Positions 15,793 through 27,892 of a DNA stretch of 64,000 nucleotides are shown here, one piece after another (position 1 is the stretch's first letter; each line of letters opens with the position of its first letter). The notes below the pieces were generated by a model, which was given only the letters and a program-made list of their open reading frames with translations, did not search any database and was not told the DNA's origin. Where the stretch lies: assembly GCF_008087085.1 (NCBI RefSeq), contig NZ_VIYJ01000003.1, positions 527,154 through 591,153 of the forward strand, read 5' to 3'. A program made the translations under genes and the position numbers. The DNA is from Nocardioides rubriscoriae. GTDB taxonomy: Bacteria > Actinomycetota > Actinomycetes > Propionibacteriales > Nocardioidaceae.

Positions 15793-16212
15793 TCAGAACA
15801 GGCCGGCCGACCCGACGAACCGGGTCACGGAGATCCGGATCGCCACGCGTTCGGGGTTGACCCGCGGCACCCGGTAGCGGCTGGCGTACCGCTCGCACGC
15901 CCGCGCGACCGACGTCGGGTCGTGCACCACGACCCCCACCCCCTCGAGCGTCGACCACCGGGCACCGTCGACGGCACAGGCCGCCACCTGACCGCCCTGG
16001 TCGCCCGCCTCGAGCAGGTTGCGCACCTTGCGCGACCCGCCGGTGGTGATCACCCAGGCGCACTGCTGCTCGTGGTCGAGCGCGACCCCGACCGGGACGA
16101 CGTGGGGCCGGCCGTCGGGGCGCAGCGTGGTCAGGCTGCACAGGTGCCGCTCGGTCCAGAACTCCAGCAGGGCCTCAGGAAACTCGCCCCAGCCGGGGGT
16201 CCACGACGTCAT
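15793..16212 (-). CDS. PPOX-class, probably F420-dependent, oxidoreductase
   Basis: A 139-residue split-barrel protein of the TIGR03618-like PPOX group, actinobacterial flavin/deazaflavin F420-dependent enzymes. The start (FWTERHLCSLTTLRPDGRPHVVPVGV) and the SRKVRNLLEAG segment, which contacts the cofactor phosphate, are typical, as is the closing PERVAIRISVTRFVG. Family length is about 130-145 residues. The substrate is unknown. It converges on the secreted hydrolase with only ten bases between the stop codons. Confidence 0.8.
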   Translation of the reverse strand: MTSWTPGWGEFPEALLEFWTERHLCSLTTLRPDGRPHVVPVGVALDHEQQCAWVITTGGSRKVRNLLEAGDQGGQVAACAVDGARWSTLEGVGVVVHDPTSVARACERYASRYRVPRVNPERVAIRISVTRFVGSAGLF

Positions 16213-16242
16213 GGGGTCAGGCTATGCGGTCGCGACCACCGT

Positions 16243-16266
16243 CGCCGACCCGTCGCTACGCGGGAG
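16243..16266. repeat. Decayed copy of the family 1 palindrome
   Basis: CGCCGACCCGTCGC (16243-16256) equals the left arm of the palindromes at 3896 and 41321 but continues as TACGCGGGAGG, so the right arm is lost. The rest of the 222-base gap (16213-16434) between the PPOX gene and the mannosyltransferase shows nothing else I can name. Confidence 0.6.
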
Positions 16267-16434
16267 GAGCTGACCAGCAAAGAGGCGCCCCGACCACGAA
16301 CCCAGGCCGACCACAGGGCGCACGGAGCCGGAGGCCGGTCCGGCGTCTCGGCGGCCGCCACCCAGGCCGGCGGCAGCGCTACCAGGTGAGGGCGGCCAGC
16401 GAGACGCAGGCCGGTTGGAGGCGACCAGACAGGG

Positions 16435-18204
16435 CTAGATCCACCGGGAGAACCACATGCGGTCGATCCAGTCGGCCTTGTCGATGACCTGGTAGGCCAG
16501 GATCGGGTAGAAGTAGGCGAAGTTGAGCACGACGAGCACGAGGAAGGACCCGGCCACGATGACGCCGGTGGTCCGGCGTGCCGAGGAGCGCCGCGACGAC
16601 CCGATGAGCCGGCCCAGGCACAGGGTGATCGCGAGCACCAGGAACGGCAGGCAGGCGATGGCGTAGAAGAAGAAGATGGGGCGGTCGTCGTACTGCAGCC
16701 ACGGCAGCCAGGTCGACAGGGTGCCGACCACGGCGACGCCGAAGCGCCAGTCGCGCGCGCCGACCCACAGCACCGCGGCGGCGACCAGGGCGATCACACC
16801 GCCCCACCACAGCACGGGCGTGCCGATGAGCAGCACCTGGCGGTAGCACTCCGAGCCCTGGCGCGCGTCACAGCCCTGCTGGCCGGGCTGGATGTCGAGC
16901 TGGGTCGCGGCGCCGACCGGCCGGTTGATGAGGAGCCAGCCCGACGGTTGCGACTGGTAGACGTGGCTGCTGCAGTTGAGGTAGTGGGTGTGGAAGATGT
17001 AAACGTCGTGGTGGTAGTACCAGAGCGAGCGCAGCGACTGCACGACCTCGCCCAGGCCGCTGGCGTCGGCCTCGGTGGCGGTGGGCCACCGGGCCGAGTC
17101 GTCGCTCTCGTTGTCGCTGGTCCGCTCGCCGTCGGAGCCGACCATGCAGGGGTTCTCCTTGACGAACCCGGTGTACTGCGTCGACGACAGGGTCCGCTCG
17201 TACTCGTCGGCGTGCGCCAGCCAGCCCGACCAGGAGGCGACGTAGACGACGCCGGCGACCAGCACCAGGTGCACGAAGGCGGGGACGCCGTCCACGAGCG
17301 CCGACCGCACGACCGCCCACCGCACGCCGAACGAGCGGCGTGCGCCGGCGCTCCACAGCCACACGAGCAGGCCGAACGCCCCCAGCGGGTAGAGCGCGGT
17401 CCACTTGGTGCCGATCGCCAGGCCGAAGCTGATGCCGGCGGCGAGCAGCCAGGGGCGGAACAGCAGCCCCCGCACGGGTCCGAAGGACGAGGCGCCGCGC
17501 GGGTCGTCACCGACCAGTCGCGCCAGCCGGGCGCGGTACCAGTCGCGGTCGTTGACCACGCACGCGACGCCGCACAGCAGGAAGAACGCCAGGAAGATGT
17601 CGAGCAGGGCCAGCCGCGAGAGCGTGAAGTGCAGGCCGTCGAAGGCCAGCAGCAGGCCGGCCAGGCAGCCCAGGGTCGTCGAGCCGGTCAGCCGGCGGGC
17701 GAGCCGGCACATGACGAGCACCATCAGCGCCCCGACGACGGCCGCTGAGATGCGCCAGCCGAACGGGTCCATGCCGAAGGCCTTCTCGCCCAGGGCGATC
17801 ACCCACTTGCCGACCTCGGGGTGGACCTCCATCGACGGGCCGTCGCCCCAGATGCCCTGGGTGCGGCCGTCGAGGATGGCGTCGTTGATGTCCTGGCCGC
17901 CGATGCGGTCCTGGTAGTCGCGCACGAAGCCTTGGTTGAGCAGGCCCCACGCGTCCTTGGCGTAGTAGGTCTCGTCGAACGCGAACCGGCGGGGCGAGCC
18001 GAGGTGCCACAGGCGCATGCCGAGGGCCAGCAGCGTGACCGCGAGCGCCGCACCCCACGACGCGAGCCGGCTCTGCAGCCGCGCGTCGGCCCGGCCCAGG
18101 CGGCCACGGGCCCGCTGCCACGCGGTCGGGACCGGACGACCGTCCGCGGTCTGCGACAGCCCGGTCGGCCCCCCGGTGCGCGGCGGGTCCTGCAGCGTGG
18201 TCAC
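16435..18204 (-). CDS. pmt: Dolichyl-phosphate-mannose protein O-mannosyltransferase
   Basis: A 589-residue GT39-family integral membrane protein that transfers mannose from polyprenyl-phosphate-mannose to Ser/Thr of exported proteins. After the first helix comes the catalytic FDETYYAKD (76-84, Asp77/Glu78). The [16 protein letters not shown] loop, many membrane helices and a C-terminal WFSRW end follow. The GTG start is chosen because TAGGAT lies eight bases upstream (leaderless); an ATG 24 bases further upstream is possible. Its divergence from rsmI is the mycobacterial arrangement (Rv1002c/Rv1003). Secreted proteins in this window, such as RpfB and the phosphatases, are possible substrates (inference). 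Confidence 0.92.
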   Translation of the reverse strand: MTTLQDPPRTGGPTGLSQTADGRPVPTAWQRARGRLGRADARLQSRLASWGAALAVTLLALGMRLWHLGSPRRFAFDETYYAKDAWGLLNQGFVRDYQDRIGGQDINDAILDGRTQGIWGDGPSMEVHPEVGKWVIALGEKAFGMDPFGWRISAAVVGALMVLVMCRLARRLTGSTTLGCLAGLLLAFDGLHFTLSRLALLDIFLAFFLLCGVACVVNDRDWYRARLARLVGDDPRGASSFGPVRGLLFRPWLLAAGISFGLAIGTKWTALYPLGAFGLLVWLWSAGARRSFGVRWAVVRSALVDGVPAFVHLVLVAGVVYVASWSGWLAHADEYERTLSSTQYTGFVKENPCMVGSDGERTSDNESDDSARWPTATEADASGLGEVVQSLRSLWYYHHDVYIFHTHYLNCSSHVYQSQPSGWLLINRPVGAATQLDIQPGQQGCDARQGSECYRQVLLIGTPVLWWGGVIALVAAAVLWVGARDWRFGVAVVGTLSTWLPWLQYDDRPIFFFYAIACLPFLVLAITLCLGRLIGSSRRSSARRTTGVIVAGSFLVLVVLNFAYFYPILAYQVIDKADWIDRMWFSRWI

Positions 18205-18237
18205 GAGCCTGGATCCTACGTGCGCCATGATCGACCG

Positions 18238-19125
18238 GTGCCCTCCACGCCCGACCCCACAGCCGGGCCCGCAGCAGGACCCGGTCCGGTCGACGCGGGC
18301 GTCCTCGTGCTGGCCGCGACCCCCATCGGGCGCGTCGGCGACGCGCCGCCCCGGTTGGCCGAGGAGCTCGCCGGCGCCGACGTCGTGGCCGCCGAGGACA
18401 CCCGCCGGCTCAAGCGGCTCACGAGCGACCTCGGGGTGAGCGTCACCGGGCGGGTCGTGTCCTACTTCGAGGGCAACGAGCAGCAGCGCACGCCGGTGCT
18501 CCTCGAGGCGCTGCTGGCCGGCGAGCGCGTCCTGCTGGTCACCGACGCCGGGATGCCGAGCGTCTCCGACCCGGGCTACCGCCTGGTCGCCGCCGCGGTG
18601 GAGGCCGGGGTGCTGGTCACGGCGGTGCCGGGCCCCTCGGCCGTGCTCACGGCTCTCGCGGTCTCGGGGCTGCCGGTCGACCGCTTCTGCTTCGAGGGGT
18701 TCCTGCCGCGCAAGGCGGGGGAGCGGGCCCGGCGGCTGGTCGGCCTGGCCGCCGAGCAGCGCACGATGGTCTTCTTCGAGGCCCCGCACCGCACCGCCGC
18801 GACCCTGGCCGCGATGGCCGAGGCGTGGGGCGACGACCGGCCCGGTGCGGTGTGCCGCGAGCTGACCAAGACCCACGAGGAGGTACGCCGAGGGGGCCTG
18901 GCCGAGCTCGCCGCCTGGGCCGCCGAGGGCGTGCGCGGCGAGGTCACCCTGGTCGTGTCGGGTGCGGCCCCGGCCCCCGCCATCTCGAGCGACGAGGCCG
19001 ACCTGCGCGCCGCCGTACGGGAGCGGGAGGATCAGGGCATGACGACGAAGGCAGCCATCGCCGAGGTGGCGCTCCTGGCGGGCGTACCCAAGCGCGACGT
19101 CTACGACCTGGTGCACAAGAAGTGA
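18238..19125 (+). CDS. rsmI: 16S rRNA (cytidine1402-2'-O)-methyltransferase
   Basis: A 295-residue tetrapyrrole-methylase-fold enzyme that methylates the ribose of C1402 in the decoding centre of 16S r[12 protein letters not shown] (27-35), AAEDTRR (51-57), [12 protein letters not shown] (102-113) and PGPSA are family motifs. About 20 Pro/Gly-rich residues precede the conserved start. The GTG is preceded by CATGAT at six bases, consistent with a leaderless message divergent from pmt. Its end overlaps the hydrolase start (GTGA), so rsmI, hydrolase and tatD form one coupled operon. Confidence 0.93.
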   Translation: MPSTPDPTAGPAAGPGPVDAGVLVLAATPIGRVGDAPPRLAEELAGADVVAAEDTRRLKRLTSDLGVSVTGRVVSYFEGNEQQRTPVLLEALLAGERVLLVTDAGMPSVSDPGYRLVAAAVEAGVLVTAVPGPSAVLTALAVSGLPVDRFCFEGFLPRKAGERARRLVGLAAEQRTMVFFEAPHRTAATLAAMAEAWGDDRPGAVCRELTKTHEEVRRGGLAELAAWAAEGVRGEVTLVVSGAAPAPAISSDEADLRAAVREREDQGMTTKAAIAEVALLAGVPKRDVYDLVHKK

Positions 19126-19976
19126 GCGCGCCGGCCCCGACGGGGCGGATCACGTCCTACCAGCACGAGGGCCTCACCTTCGACGTCGTCGACGAGGGCC
19201 CCGTCGACGGCGAGGTGGTCGTGCTGCTGCACGGCTTCCCCGAGCGGGCGTCGTGCTGGCGGCTGGTGGCGCCGCTGCTGCACGCCCAGGGCTACCGCAC
19301 CCTCGCGCCCGACCAGCGCGGCTACTCGTCCGGCGCCCGCCCGCCGCGGCGTCGCGACTACACCACGACCCACCTCGCCGACGACGTCGCCGCGCTGGTC
19401 CGGCTCACCGGCGGACCCGCGCACGTCGTCGGCCACGACTGGGGCGCGATCGTCGCGTGGACCGTCGCCGCGCGTCACCCCGACCTGACGCGCACCCTCA
19501 CCGCCGTCTCGGTGCCGCACCCGCAGGCCTTCCTCAAGGCGCTGGTGACCTCCAGGCAGGGCCTCAAGTCGTGGTACATGCTCGCCTTCCAGGCCCCGGG
19601 CCTGCCCGAGCGGATGGCTTCCACCCCGGGTGGCTTCTTCGACCGGATGCTCCGCGGCACCGGCATGTCGCGCGAGGAGGTCGCCCGCTTCCGCGAGGAG
19701 ATCGTCGACCACGGCGCCCTGCCCGGCGGGCTGGCCTACTACCGCGCGCTGCCCCTCGCCGACCGGGGCCAGATGCGGGCCCCGATCACGGTGCCGACCA
19801 CGCTGGTGTGGAGCGACGGCGACGACTTCCTCGACCGGGCCGGGGTGCTGCGCACCGAGGACCACGTCGCCGCGCCGTACGAGCTCGTGGTGCTGTCCGG
19901 CGTCGACCACTGGATCCCGGTGCACGCGCCCGACGCCCTCGCCGAGGCGATCCTCGAGCGGGTGACGTCCGCGTGA
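19122..19976 (+). CDS. Alpha/beta hydrolase, epoxide-hydrolase/dehalogenase-like
   Basis: A 284-residue alpha/beta hydrolase. The oxyanion motif HGFPE is at 37-41, and the nucleophile elbow GHDWGAI (104-110) places Asp106 as nucleophile, the pattern of epoxide hydrolases and haloalkane dehalogenases. The late [10 protein letters not shown] holds the catalytic His. The cap region with two Tyr-containing stretches (SWYMLAF, LAYYRAL) suits soluble epoxide hydrolases. The GTG start overlaps the rsmI stop by four bases and its own stop overlaps the tatD start likewise, which makes the gene part of an RNA/DNA maintenance operon in which it has no obvious role. Confidence 0.85.
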   Translation: MSAPAPTGRITSYQHEGLTFDVVDEGPVDGEVVVLLHGFPERASCWRLVAPLLHAQGYRTLAPDQRGYSSGARPPRRRDYTTTHLADDVAALVRLTGGPAHVVGHDWGAIVAWTVAARHPDLTRTLTAVSVPHPQAFLKALVTSRQGLKSWYMLAFQAPGLPERMASTPGGFFDRMLRGTGMSREEVARFREEIVDHGALPGGLAYYRALPLADRGQMRAPITVPTTLVWSDGDDFLDRAGVLRTEDHVAAPYELVVLSGVDHWIPVHAPDALAEAILERVTSA

Positions 19977-20884
19977 GCGGCGCCGATCCCGCCGACCCCG
20001 ACGGCCCGACCCGCGAGCGCGCGCCCACCGAGGAGCGGAGCGGGTCGCGTCGCGACCGCGAGCGCCCCCCGGCCCCCGAGCCGCTGCCGCACCCGGTCGT
20101 CGACAACCACTGCCACCTCGACATCGCCGACGGCGACTGGCTGAGCACCGACGAGGCGCTCGCCGCGGCGGCGGCCGTCGGGGTGCCGCGGATCGTCCAG
20201 ATCGGCTGCGACCTGCCGGGTGCGCGCTGGGCGGTCGAGACGGCGGCGTCGTACGACGCGATCGTGGCCGGCGTGGCCCTGCACCCCAACGAGGCGCCCC
20301 GGCTGGCGGCCGAGGGTCGTCTTGACGAGGCGCTCGCCGAGATCGAGGCGCTGGCGCAGGCCCACGACAAGGTCCGTGCGGTCGGCGAGACCGGGCTCGA
20401 CCACTTCCGCACCGGCGAGGAGGGCCGGGCGGCGCAGGTCGAGTCGTTCCGGCGCCACATCGACCTGGCCAAGCGGCTCGACAAGACGCTGGTGATCCAT
20501 GACCGCGACGCCCACGACGAGGTGCTGCGGGTCATCGACGAGGAGGGCGCACCCGAGCGCTGGGTGATGCACTGCTTCTCCGGCGACGCCGACGTCGCCC
20601 GGCGCTGCCTCGACCGCGGCGCCCACCTGTCCTTCGCCGGGACCGTGACCTTCAAGAACGCCCAGCCGCAGCGCGACGCCCTGGCCCTGGCGCCCCTGGA
20701 CCGGGTGCTCGTCGAGACCGACGCGCCATACCTCACCCCCACGCCGTACCGCGGCCGGCCCAACGCTTCCTACCTCGTGCCGCTGACCGTCCGCGCGATG
20801 GCTGAGGTCCGCGGCGACGACCTCGAGACCCTGTGCCGCGCCATCGACGCCAACACCGGCCGGGCCTTCGGCGGCCCCTGGTGA
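19973..20884 (+). CDS. tatD: TatD-family metal-dependent hydrolase
   Basis: A 303-residue TIM-barrel protein of the TatD family, 3'-5' DNases with two divalent metals. Ligands are visible as His46 and His48 (DNHCHLD), Glu139 (VGETGLDHF), His176 (VIHDRDAH), His200 (VMHCFSG) and Asp250 (VETDAPYLTP). About 40 charged residues (Arg/Glu/Pro-rich) precede the fold and are unusual; a later start is possible, but the GTGA overlap with the upstream gene supports this one. rsmI-tatD-rpfB-rsmA-ispE is the actinobacterial order, with metG missing here. Confidence 0.92.
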   Translation: MSGADPADPDGPTRERAPTEERSGSRRDRERPPAPEPLPHPVVDNHCHLDIADGDWLSTDEALAAAAAVGVPRIVQIGCDLPGARWAVETAASYDAIVAGVALHPNEAPRLAAEGRLDEALAEIEALAQAHDKVRAVGETGLDHFRTGEEGRAAQVESFRRHIDLAKRLDKTLVIHDRDAHDEVLRVIDEEGAPERWVMHCFSGDADVARRCLDRGAHLSFAGTVTFKNAQPQRDALALAPLDRVLVETDAPYLTPTPYRGRPNASYLVPLTVRAMAEVRGDDLETLCRAIDANTGRAFGGPW

Positions 20885-20888
20885 CCGA

Positions 20889-20921
20889 CTGGTGCTCGAC
20901 TGGTGCTCGACTGGTGATCGA
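20889..20921. repeat. Three 11-bp tandem units after tatD
   Basis: CTGGTGCTCGA occurs twice (20889-20899, 20900-20910), followed by CTGGTGATCGA (20911-20921), directly between the tatD stop and the family 1 palindromes. Confidence 0.9.
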
Positions 20922-20991
20922 CCCGTCGCGTAGACGCGACGGGTCGACGTGATCCTGCTGCCGACCCGTCGCGTCGACGCGACGGGTCGGC
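20918..20991. repeat. Paired intergenic palindromes (family 1, site B)
   Basis: Two perfect inverted repeats: 20918-20947 (arms TCGACCCGTCGCGT / ACGCGACGGGTCGA around AG) and 20960-20991 (arms of 16 bases meeting at TCGA without a spacer), 12 bases apart. They start 34 bases after the tatD stop. The flanking bases differ from site A while the arms stay complementary, so changes on the two arms have been matched. Confidence 0.9.
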
Positions 20992-22433
<1,442 letters not shown>

Positions 22434-22463
22434 CGCCCGAGGCGCGCAGATAGCCTGGCACCC

Positions 22464-23321
22464 ATGACGTCGGCCGCTCCGAGATTGCTCGGGGCGGCCG
22501 ACGTACGTCGTCTGGCGGCTGCGCTCGACCTGCGGCCGACCAAGCAGAAGGGCCAGAACTTCGTCATCGACGGCAACACCGTGCGCCGCATCGTGCGCGA
22601 GTCGGGCATCACCGGCGACGACGTCGTGCTCGAGGTCGGCCCCGGCCTCGGGTCGCTCACGCTGGCGCTGCTCGACGTGGCGCGCCGGGTGGTCGCCGTC
22701 GAGATCGACGACAAGCTCGCGGCGCTGCTGCCCGAGACCATCGCCGAGCACGCCCCCGACCAGGTCGGCGCCTTCGAGCTGGTCCACGCCGACGCGTTGC
22801 GCGTGACCGCGCTGCCCGACCCGCAGCCGACCGCCCTGGTCGCCAACCTGCCCTACAACGTCTCGGTGCCCGTGCTGCTGCACCTGCTGGCCCTGCTGCC
22901 CAGCCTCGAGCGCGGCCTGGTGATGGTGCAGGCCGAGGTCGCCGACCGGCTGGCCGCCCCGCCCGGCAGCAAGACCTACGGCGTCCCGTCGGTCAAGGCC
23001 GCCTGGTACGCCGACGTCCGCCGCGCCGGGGCCATCGGCCGCAACGTCTTCTGGCCCGCTCCCAACGTCGACTCGGGCCTGGTGGCGTGGGTGCACCGCG
23101 CCCCGCCGCCAACGACCGCCTCGCGCGAGGAGGTGTTCGCCGTCGTCGACGCCGCCTTCGCCCACCGCCGCAAGGCCCTGCGCGGCGCGCTGCGCTCGCT
23201 GGCCGACGGTGAGCGCGTCGACCACGCGCTCGACGCGGCGGGCATCGACCCGCTGGCGCGCGGCGAGATGCTCACCGTCGAGCAGTTCGCCAGCCTCGCG
23301 GCGGGGCTGAGGGCCGCCTGA
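22464..23321 (+). CDS. rsmA: 16S rRNA dimethyladenosine transferase
   Basis: A 285-residue KsgA/RsmA enzyme that dimethylates A1518 and A1519 of 16S rRNA. The order is [10 protein letters not shown] (27-36), the SAM site [10 protein letters not shown] (57-66), VEIDDKL and the catalytic NLPYN (128-132); the C-terminal helical domain with [11 protein letters not shown] is complete. The ATG is seven bases after TAGCCT (22451-22456), so a leaderless start separate from rpfB is likely. Its stop shares one base with the ispE start. Confidence 0.95.
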   Translation: MTSAAPRLLGAADVRRLAAALDLRPTKQKGQNFVIDGNTVRRIVRESGITGDDVVLEVGPGLGSLTLALLDVARRVVAVEIDDKLAALLPETIAEHAPDQVGAFELVHADALRVTALPDPQPTALVANLPYNVSVPVLLHLLALLPSLERGLVMVQAEVADRLAAPPGSKTYGVPSVKAAWYADVRRAGAIGRNVFWPAPNVDSGLVAWVHRAPPPTTASREEVFAVVDAAFAHRRKALRGALRSLADGERVDHALDAAGIDPLARGEMLTVEQFASLAAGLRAA

Positions 23322-24233
23322 TGACGACCCCCACCACCGTCACCGTGCGCGCCGCCGCCAAGATCAACCTCCACCTCGGCGTGGGCGCCGCTCGCGAGGA
23401 CGGCTTCCACCCGCTGACGACCGTCTACCAGGCGATCGGGCTGTGCGACGACCTCACCGCCCACGCCGCCGACGAGCTCTCCCTCGAGCTCTCGGTCGCC
23501 GACTGGGTCGACGCCGCCACCGTCCCGGTCGACGGCGACAACCTGGCCCACCGCGCCGCCGTGCTCCTGGGCCGTCACCACGGTCGCGAGCTCACGGGGC
23601 GCCTGGTGGTCGAGAAGTCCATCCCGGTCGCCGGGGGCCTGGCCGGCGGCTCGGCCGACGCCGCCGCCGCGCTGGTCGCCCTCGACCGGCTCCACGGCCT
23701 CGGCACCACCGACGCCGACCTGCTCCGCATCGCCGCCGAGCTCGGCAGCGACGTGCCCTTCGCCCTCCTCGGCGGTACGGCGCTGGGCACCGGGCGCGGC
23801 GAGGTCGTCGAGGCGGTGACCGACGTCGGCACCTGGTGGTGGGTCCTGGTCCCCAGCAGGAACGGGCTCTCGACACCGGCCGTCTACCGCCACTTCGACA
23901 AGCTCCACCCCGACGCCGACCCGACCCCGCCCGACGCCGAGGCCGTCCTCGACGCCCTGCGCACCGGGCAGCCCCTGAGCCTGGCCCGCGCCCTGCGCAA
24001 CGACCTGCAGGACCCCGCGATCGACCTGCGTCCTGAGCTCGGCACGCTGATCACGCGCGGCGAGTCCGAGGGCGCGCTGCGCGGCCTGGTGTCCGGGTCG
24101 GGCCCCTCCGTGGTCTTCCTCTGCGAGTCGGCGGACCACGCCCGAGACCTGGCCGGTGCCCTCCTGCGCACCGGCCACCCCGAGGTCCTCGTCGCCAACG
24201 GCGCCGTGGCCGGATCGCACGTGGTGCCCTCCT

Positions 24234-24241
<8 letters not shown>
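23321..24241 (+). CDS. ispE: 4-diphosphocytidyl-2-C-methyl-D-erythritol kinase
   Basis: A 306-residue GHMP kinase of the MEP isoprenoid pathway that phosphorylates the 2-hydroxyl of CDP-ME. AAAKINLHLGV (11-21) holds the catalytic Lys14, the glycine-rich ATP loop is PVAGGLAGGSADAAA (102-116), LGSDVPFALLGG (141-152) carries the catalytic Asp, and LVSGSGPSVVFL near the C-terminus is the third GHMP motif. It overlaps rsmA by one base and the next ATPase gene by eight, giving an rsmA-ispE-ABC-F operon. Confidence 0.94.
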
Positions 24242-25997
<1,756 letters not shown>

Positions 25998-26008
25998 CAC
26001 CCGCCCGC

Positions 26009-26054
26009 GATAGTCGTGGACGTTCTGCACGCGTGCAGAACGTCCACGACTATC
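26009..26054. terminator. 46-bp perfect palindrome between convergent genes (family 2)
   Basis: Arms of 23 bases, GATAGTCGTGGACGTTCTGC with ACG, meet without a loop at ACGCGT. The element starts 12 bases after the ABC-F stop and covers the stop codon of the opposing MarR gene, a natural place for a two-way terminator. A second hairpin with the same GATAGTC...GACTATC ends and the same flanks (CCGG on one side, CGCG on the other) lies at 44939-45001, so it belongs to a dispersed family. Confidence 0.75.
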
Positions 26055-26562
26055 CCGGATCGGTCGCGGAGAAGGGAGCCAGCAGGGTGCGCAGGAGGAC
26101 CGCGAGCCGGGCCTGGTCGCGCGGGGGGAGGTCGGCCAGCAGGGCGCGCTCGGCGTCGAGCAGCGCCTCGAACGCCCCGTCGACGGCCGCCTTGCCGTCG
26201 GGGGTGAGCCGCACGATCACGCCGCGGCGGTCCTCGGGGTCGGGGTAGCGCTCGACGAGCCCGCGCGCGGCCAACCGGTCGACGCGGTTGGTCATGGTGC
26301 CGCTGGTCACGAGGGTCTCGCGCAGCAGCCGCCCCGGCGACAGCTCGTACGGCGCCCCCGCGCGACGCAGGGCCGCCAGCACGTCGAACTCCCACGACTC
26401 GATCGCGTGAGCACTGAACGCCTCGCGCCGGGCCAGGTCGAGGTGGCGCGCCAGCCGGGAGATCCGCGAGAAGACCGCTACCGGGTCGAGGTCGAGGTCG
26501 GAGCGCTCGCGCGCCCAGGCGTCGACGAGGTCGTCGACCTCGTCCCGCGTGCGCTCGATCAT
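26050..26562 (-). CDS. MarR-family transcriptional regulator
   Basis: A 170-residue winged-helix regulator. ESWEFDVLAALRRAGAPYELSPGRL leads into the recognition helix TLVTSGTMTNRVDRLAARGLV (about 84-104), and the wing is DPEDRRGVIVRLTPDGK, all typical of MarR. No conserved Cys is present, so a small-molecule ligand is likely. It is transcribed divergently from tam; the start lies six bases after TAGACT (26569-26574). Between the two genes are overlapping TCAAGA/TCTTGA inverted repeats, the probable operator, so it may control itself and the methyltransferase/VOC pair. Confidence 0.9.
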   Translation of the reverse strand: MIERTRDEVDDLVDAWARERSDLDLDPVAVFSRISRLARHLDLARREAFSAHAIESWEFDVLAALRRAGAPYELSPGRLLRETLVTSGTMTNRVDRLAARGLVERYPDPEDRRGVIVRLTPDGKAAVDGAFEALLDAERALLADLPPRDQARLAVLLRTLLAPFSATDPG

Positions 26563-26568
26563 GGGACC

Positions 26569-26610
26569 AGTCTAGCCAGGAGTCAAGAATCTTGATATCA
26601 AGAGTCTTGT
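26569..26610. promoter_or_regulatory. MarR/tam intergenic operator
   Basis: TAGACT (26569-26574) is the -10 box of the marR gene. Next to it are TCAAGA-A-TCTTGA (26583-26595), a perfect TCTTGAT/ATCAAGA palindrome (26590-26603) and a third TCAAGA-G-TCTTG (26599-26609). The alternating half-sites cover the whole gap up to the tam start, so one dimer array could block both promoters. Confidence 0.7.
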
Positions 26611-26611
26611 G

Positions 26612-27400
26612 ATGAAGAGACCGCACACCTGGGACCCCGACCGCTACCTGACCTACGCCGCCGAGCGCGGCCGTCCGTTCGTCGACCTGCTGGCCCGCGT
26701 GGGCGCTACCGCTCCTGCCTCGGTCGTCGACCTCGGTTGCGGGCCGGGCAACCTCACCGCGCTCCTGGCCGCCCGCTGGCCGGACGCGAGCGTCACCGGC
26801 ATCGACAGCAGTCCCGAGATGATCGACCGCGCCCACGAGGCCGAGCCCGAGCTCGCCTTCGAGGTCGGCGACCTGCGGGCCTGGGCCCACACCGGTAGCG
26901 CTGACGTCGTGGTCTGCAACGCCACCCTGCAGTGGCTGCCCGACCACCTCGACGCGCTGCCAGCACTGGTCGCCGCGACCACCCCCGGCGGCTGGCTGGC
27001 CTTCCAGGTGCCGGGCAACGTCGGCGAGCCGAGCCACATCCTGCGCGCCCAGCTCGCCGCCGAGGCGCCGTACGCCGCCCACACCGACGGTGTCGCGGTG
27101 CCGCTGAGTCACGACCCGGTCACCTACCTCGACGCGCTCACGGCGCTCGGCTGCGACGTCGACGTGTGGGAGACGACCTACCTGCACGTCCTGCGCGGCC
27201 CCGAGCCCGTCTTCACCTGGGTCAGCGCCACCGGCGCCCGGCCGACGCTGCAGGCCCTGCCCGACGAGCTGCGCCCCGCCTTCGAGACAGAGCTCCGGCG
27301 CCGGCTCGCGGCGGCGTACCCCGTGCGCGACGACGGGACCGTCGTGCTGCCCTTCCGTCGCATCTTCGCCGTCGCGCAGGTGCCGGGAGGCGCGCGATGA
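26612..27400 (+). CDS. tam: Trans-aconitate 2-methyltransferase-like SAM methyltransferase
   Basis: A 262-residue class I methyltransferase. TWDPDRYLTYAAERGRPF at the N-terminus, DLGCGPGN (40-47) as SAM loop, CNATLQWLPDH and the closing RRIFAVAQVP match the Tam family, which methylates trans-aconitate formed by spontaneous isomerisation of cis-aconitate. Two starts are possible, GTG at 26609 or ATG at 26612; the ATG is chosen. There is no ribosome binding site because the operator fills the leader. It overlaps the VOC gene by four bases and is probably controlled by the divergent MarR protein. Confidence 0.87.
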   Translation: MKRPHTWDPDRYLTYAAERGRPFVDLLARVGATAPASVVDLGCGPGNLTALLAARWPDASVTGIDSSPEMIDRAHEAEPELAFEVGDLRAWAHTGSADVVVCNATLQWLPDHLDALPALVAATTPGGWLAFQVPGNVGEPSHILRAQLAAEAPYAAHTDGVAVPLSHDPVTYLDALTALGCDVDVWETTYLHVLRGPEPVFTWVSATGARPTLQALPDELRPAFETELRRRLAAAYPVRDDGTVVLPFRRIFAVAQVPGGAR

Positions 27401-27798
27401 GGCTGCACCACGTGCAGGTCGCGTGCCCGCCCGGCGGCGAGGACGCCGCCCGGGCCTTCTACGCCGGGGCGCTGGGGCTCGTCGAGGTCGACAAGCCCGT
27501 GGCCCTGAGCGGGCGCGGGGGAGCCTGGTTCCGGGCCCACGACGCGCACGGCGACGTGGCGGCCGAGATCCACGTCGGCGTCGAGGAGCCCTTCGTGCCG
27601 GCCCGCAAGGCGCACCCGGCACTGCTGGTCGACGACGTCGCGACCCTGGACGCCGTGGCCGCTCGCGTGGCGTCGCTCGGGTGCGAGGTCGACCGGTCGG
27701 AGCGCGACAGCCTCGAGGGATTCGTGCGGGTCCACGTGCGCGATCCGCACGGCAACCGGGTCGAGCTGCTGACGCCTTCGCCCCGAAGGGTGCCGTAA
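27397..27798 (+). CDS. VOC (glyoxalase/dioxygenase superfamily) protein
   Basis: A 133-residue protein with two beta-alpha-beta-beta-beta modules. The first begins LHHVQVACPPGGEDAARAFYAGALGL, with His as a potential metal ligand; the last ends VHVRDPHGNRVELLTP, which carries the conserved Glu ligand. The HPALLVDD segment holds a further His. The superfamily includes glyoxalases, FosX-type resistance enzymes and dioxygenases; this one cannot be placed more closely. Coupled to tam by an ATGA overlap. The stop codon is part of the C/G-tract operator of the next gene. Confidence 0.85.
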   Translation: MRLHHVQVACPPGGEDAARAFYAGALGLVEVDKPVALSGRGGAWFRAHDAHGDVAAEIHVGVEEPFVPARKAHPALLVDDVATLDAVAARVASLGCEVDRSERDSLEGFVRVHVRDPHGNRVELLTPSPRRVP

Positions 27799-27812
27799 CC
27801 CCCGGGGGGTTA
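27796..27812 (+). promoter_or_regulatory. C5G6-tract palindrome, CsoR-type operator candidate
   Basis: TAACCCCC directly followed by GGGGGGTTA is a near-perfect palindrome. A G/C tract flanked by TA is the form of CsoR/RcnR/FrmR-family operators. It lies about 80 bases before the CsoR-fold gene, so autoregulation is likely. It overlaps the stop codon of the VOC gene. Confidence 0.6.
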
Positions 27813-27892
27813 GTGCGTTGGTCTGGTGACTCGCCGTCCACAGGAGGACCCGAGCCTGCTCCGGCACCCCCCCGCCGGACCCGCAAAGGACG

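Noticed and set aside
16435..19116. 893-residue reading of the mannosyltransferase
   Set aside because: The extra N-terminus is the antisense of rsmI. A leaderless GTG at 18204 gives the proper protein.
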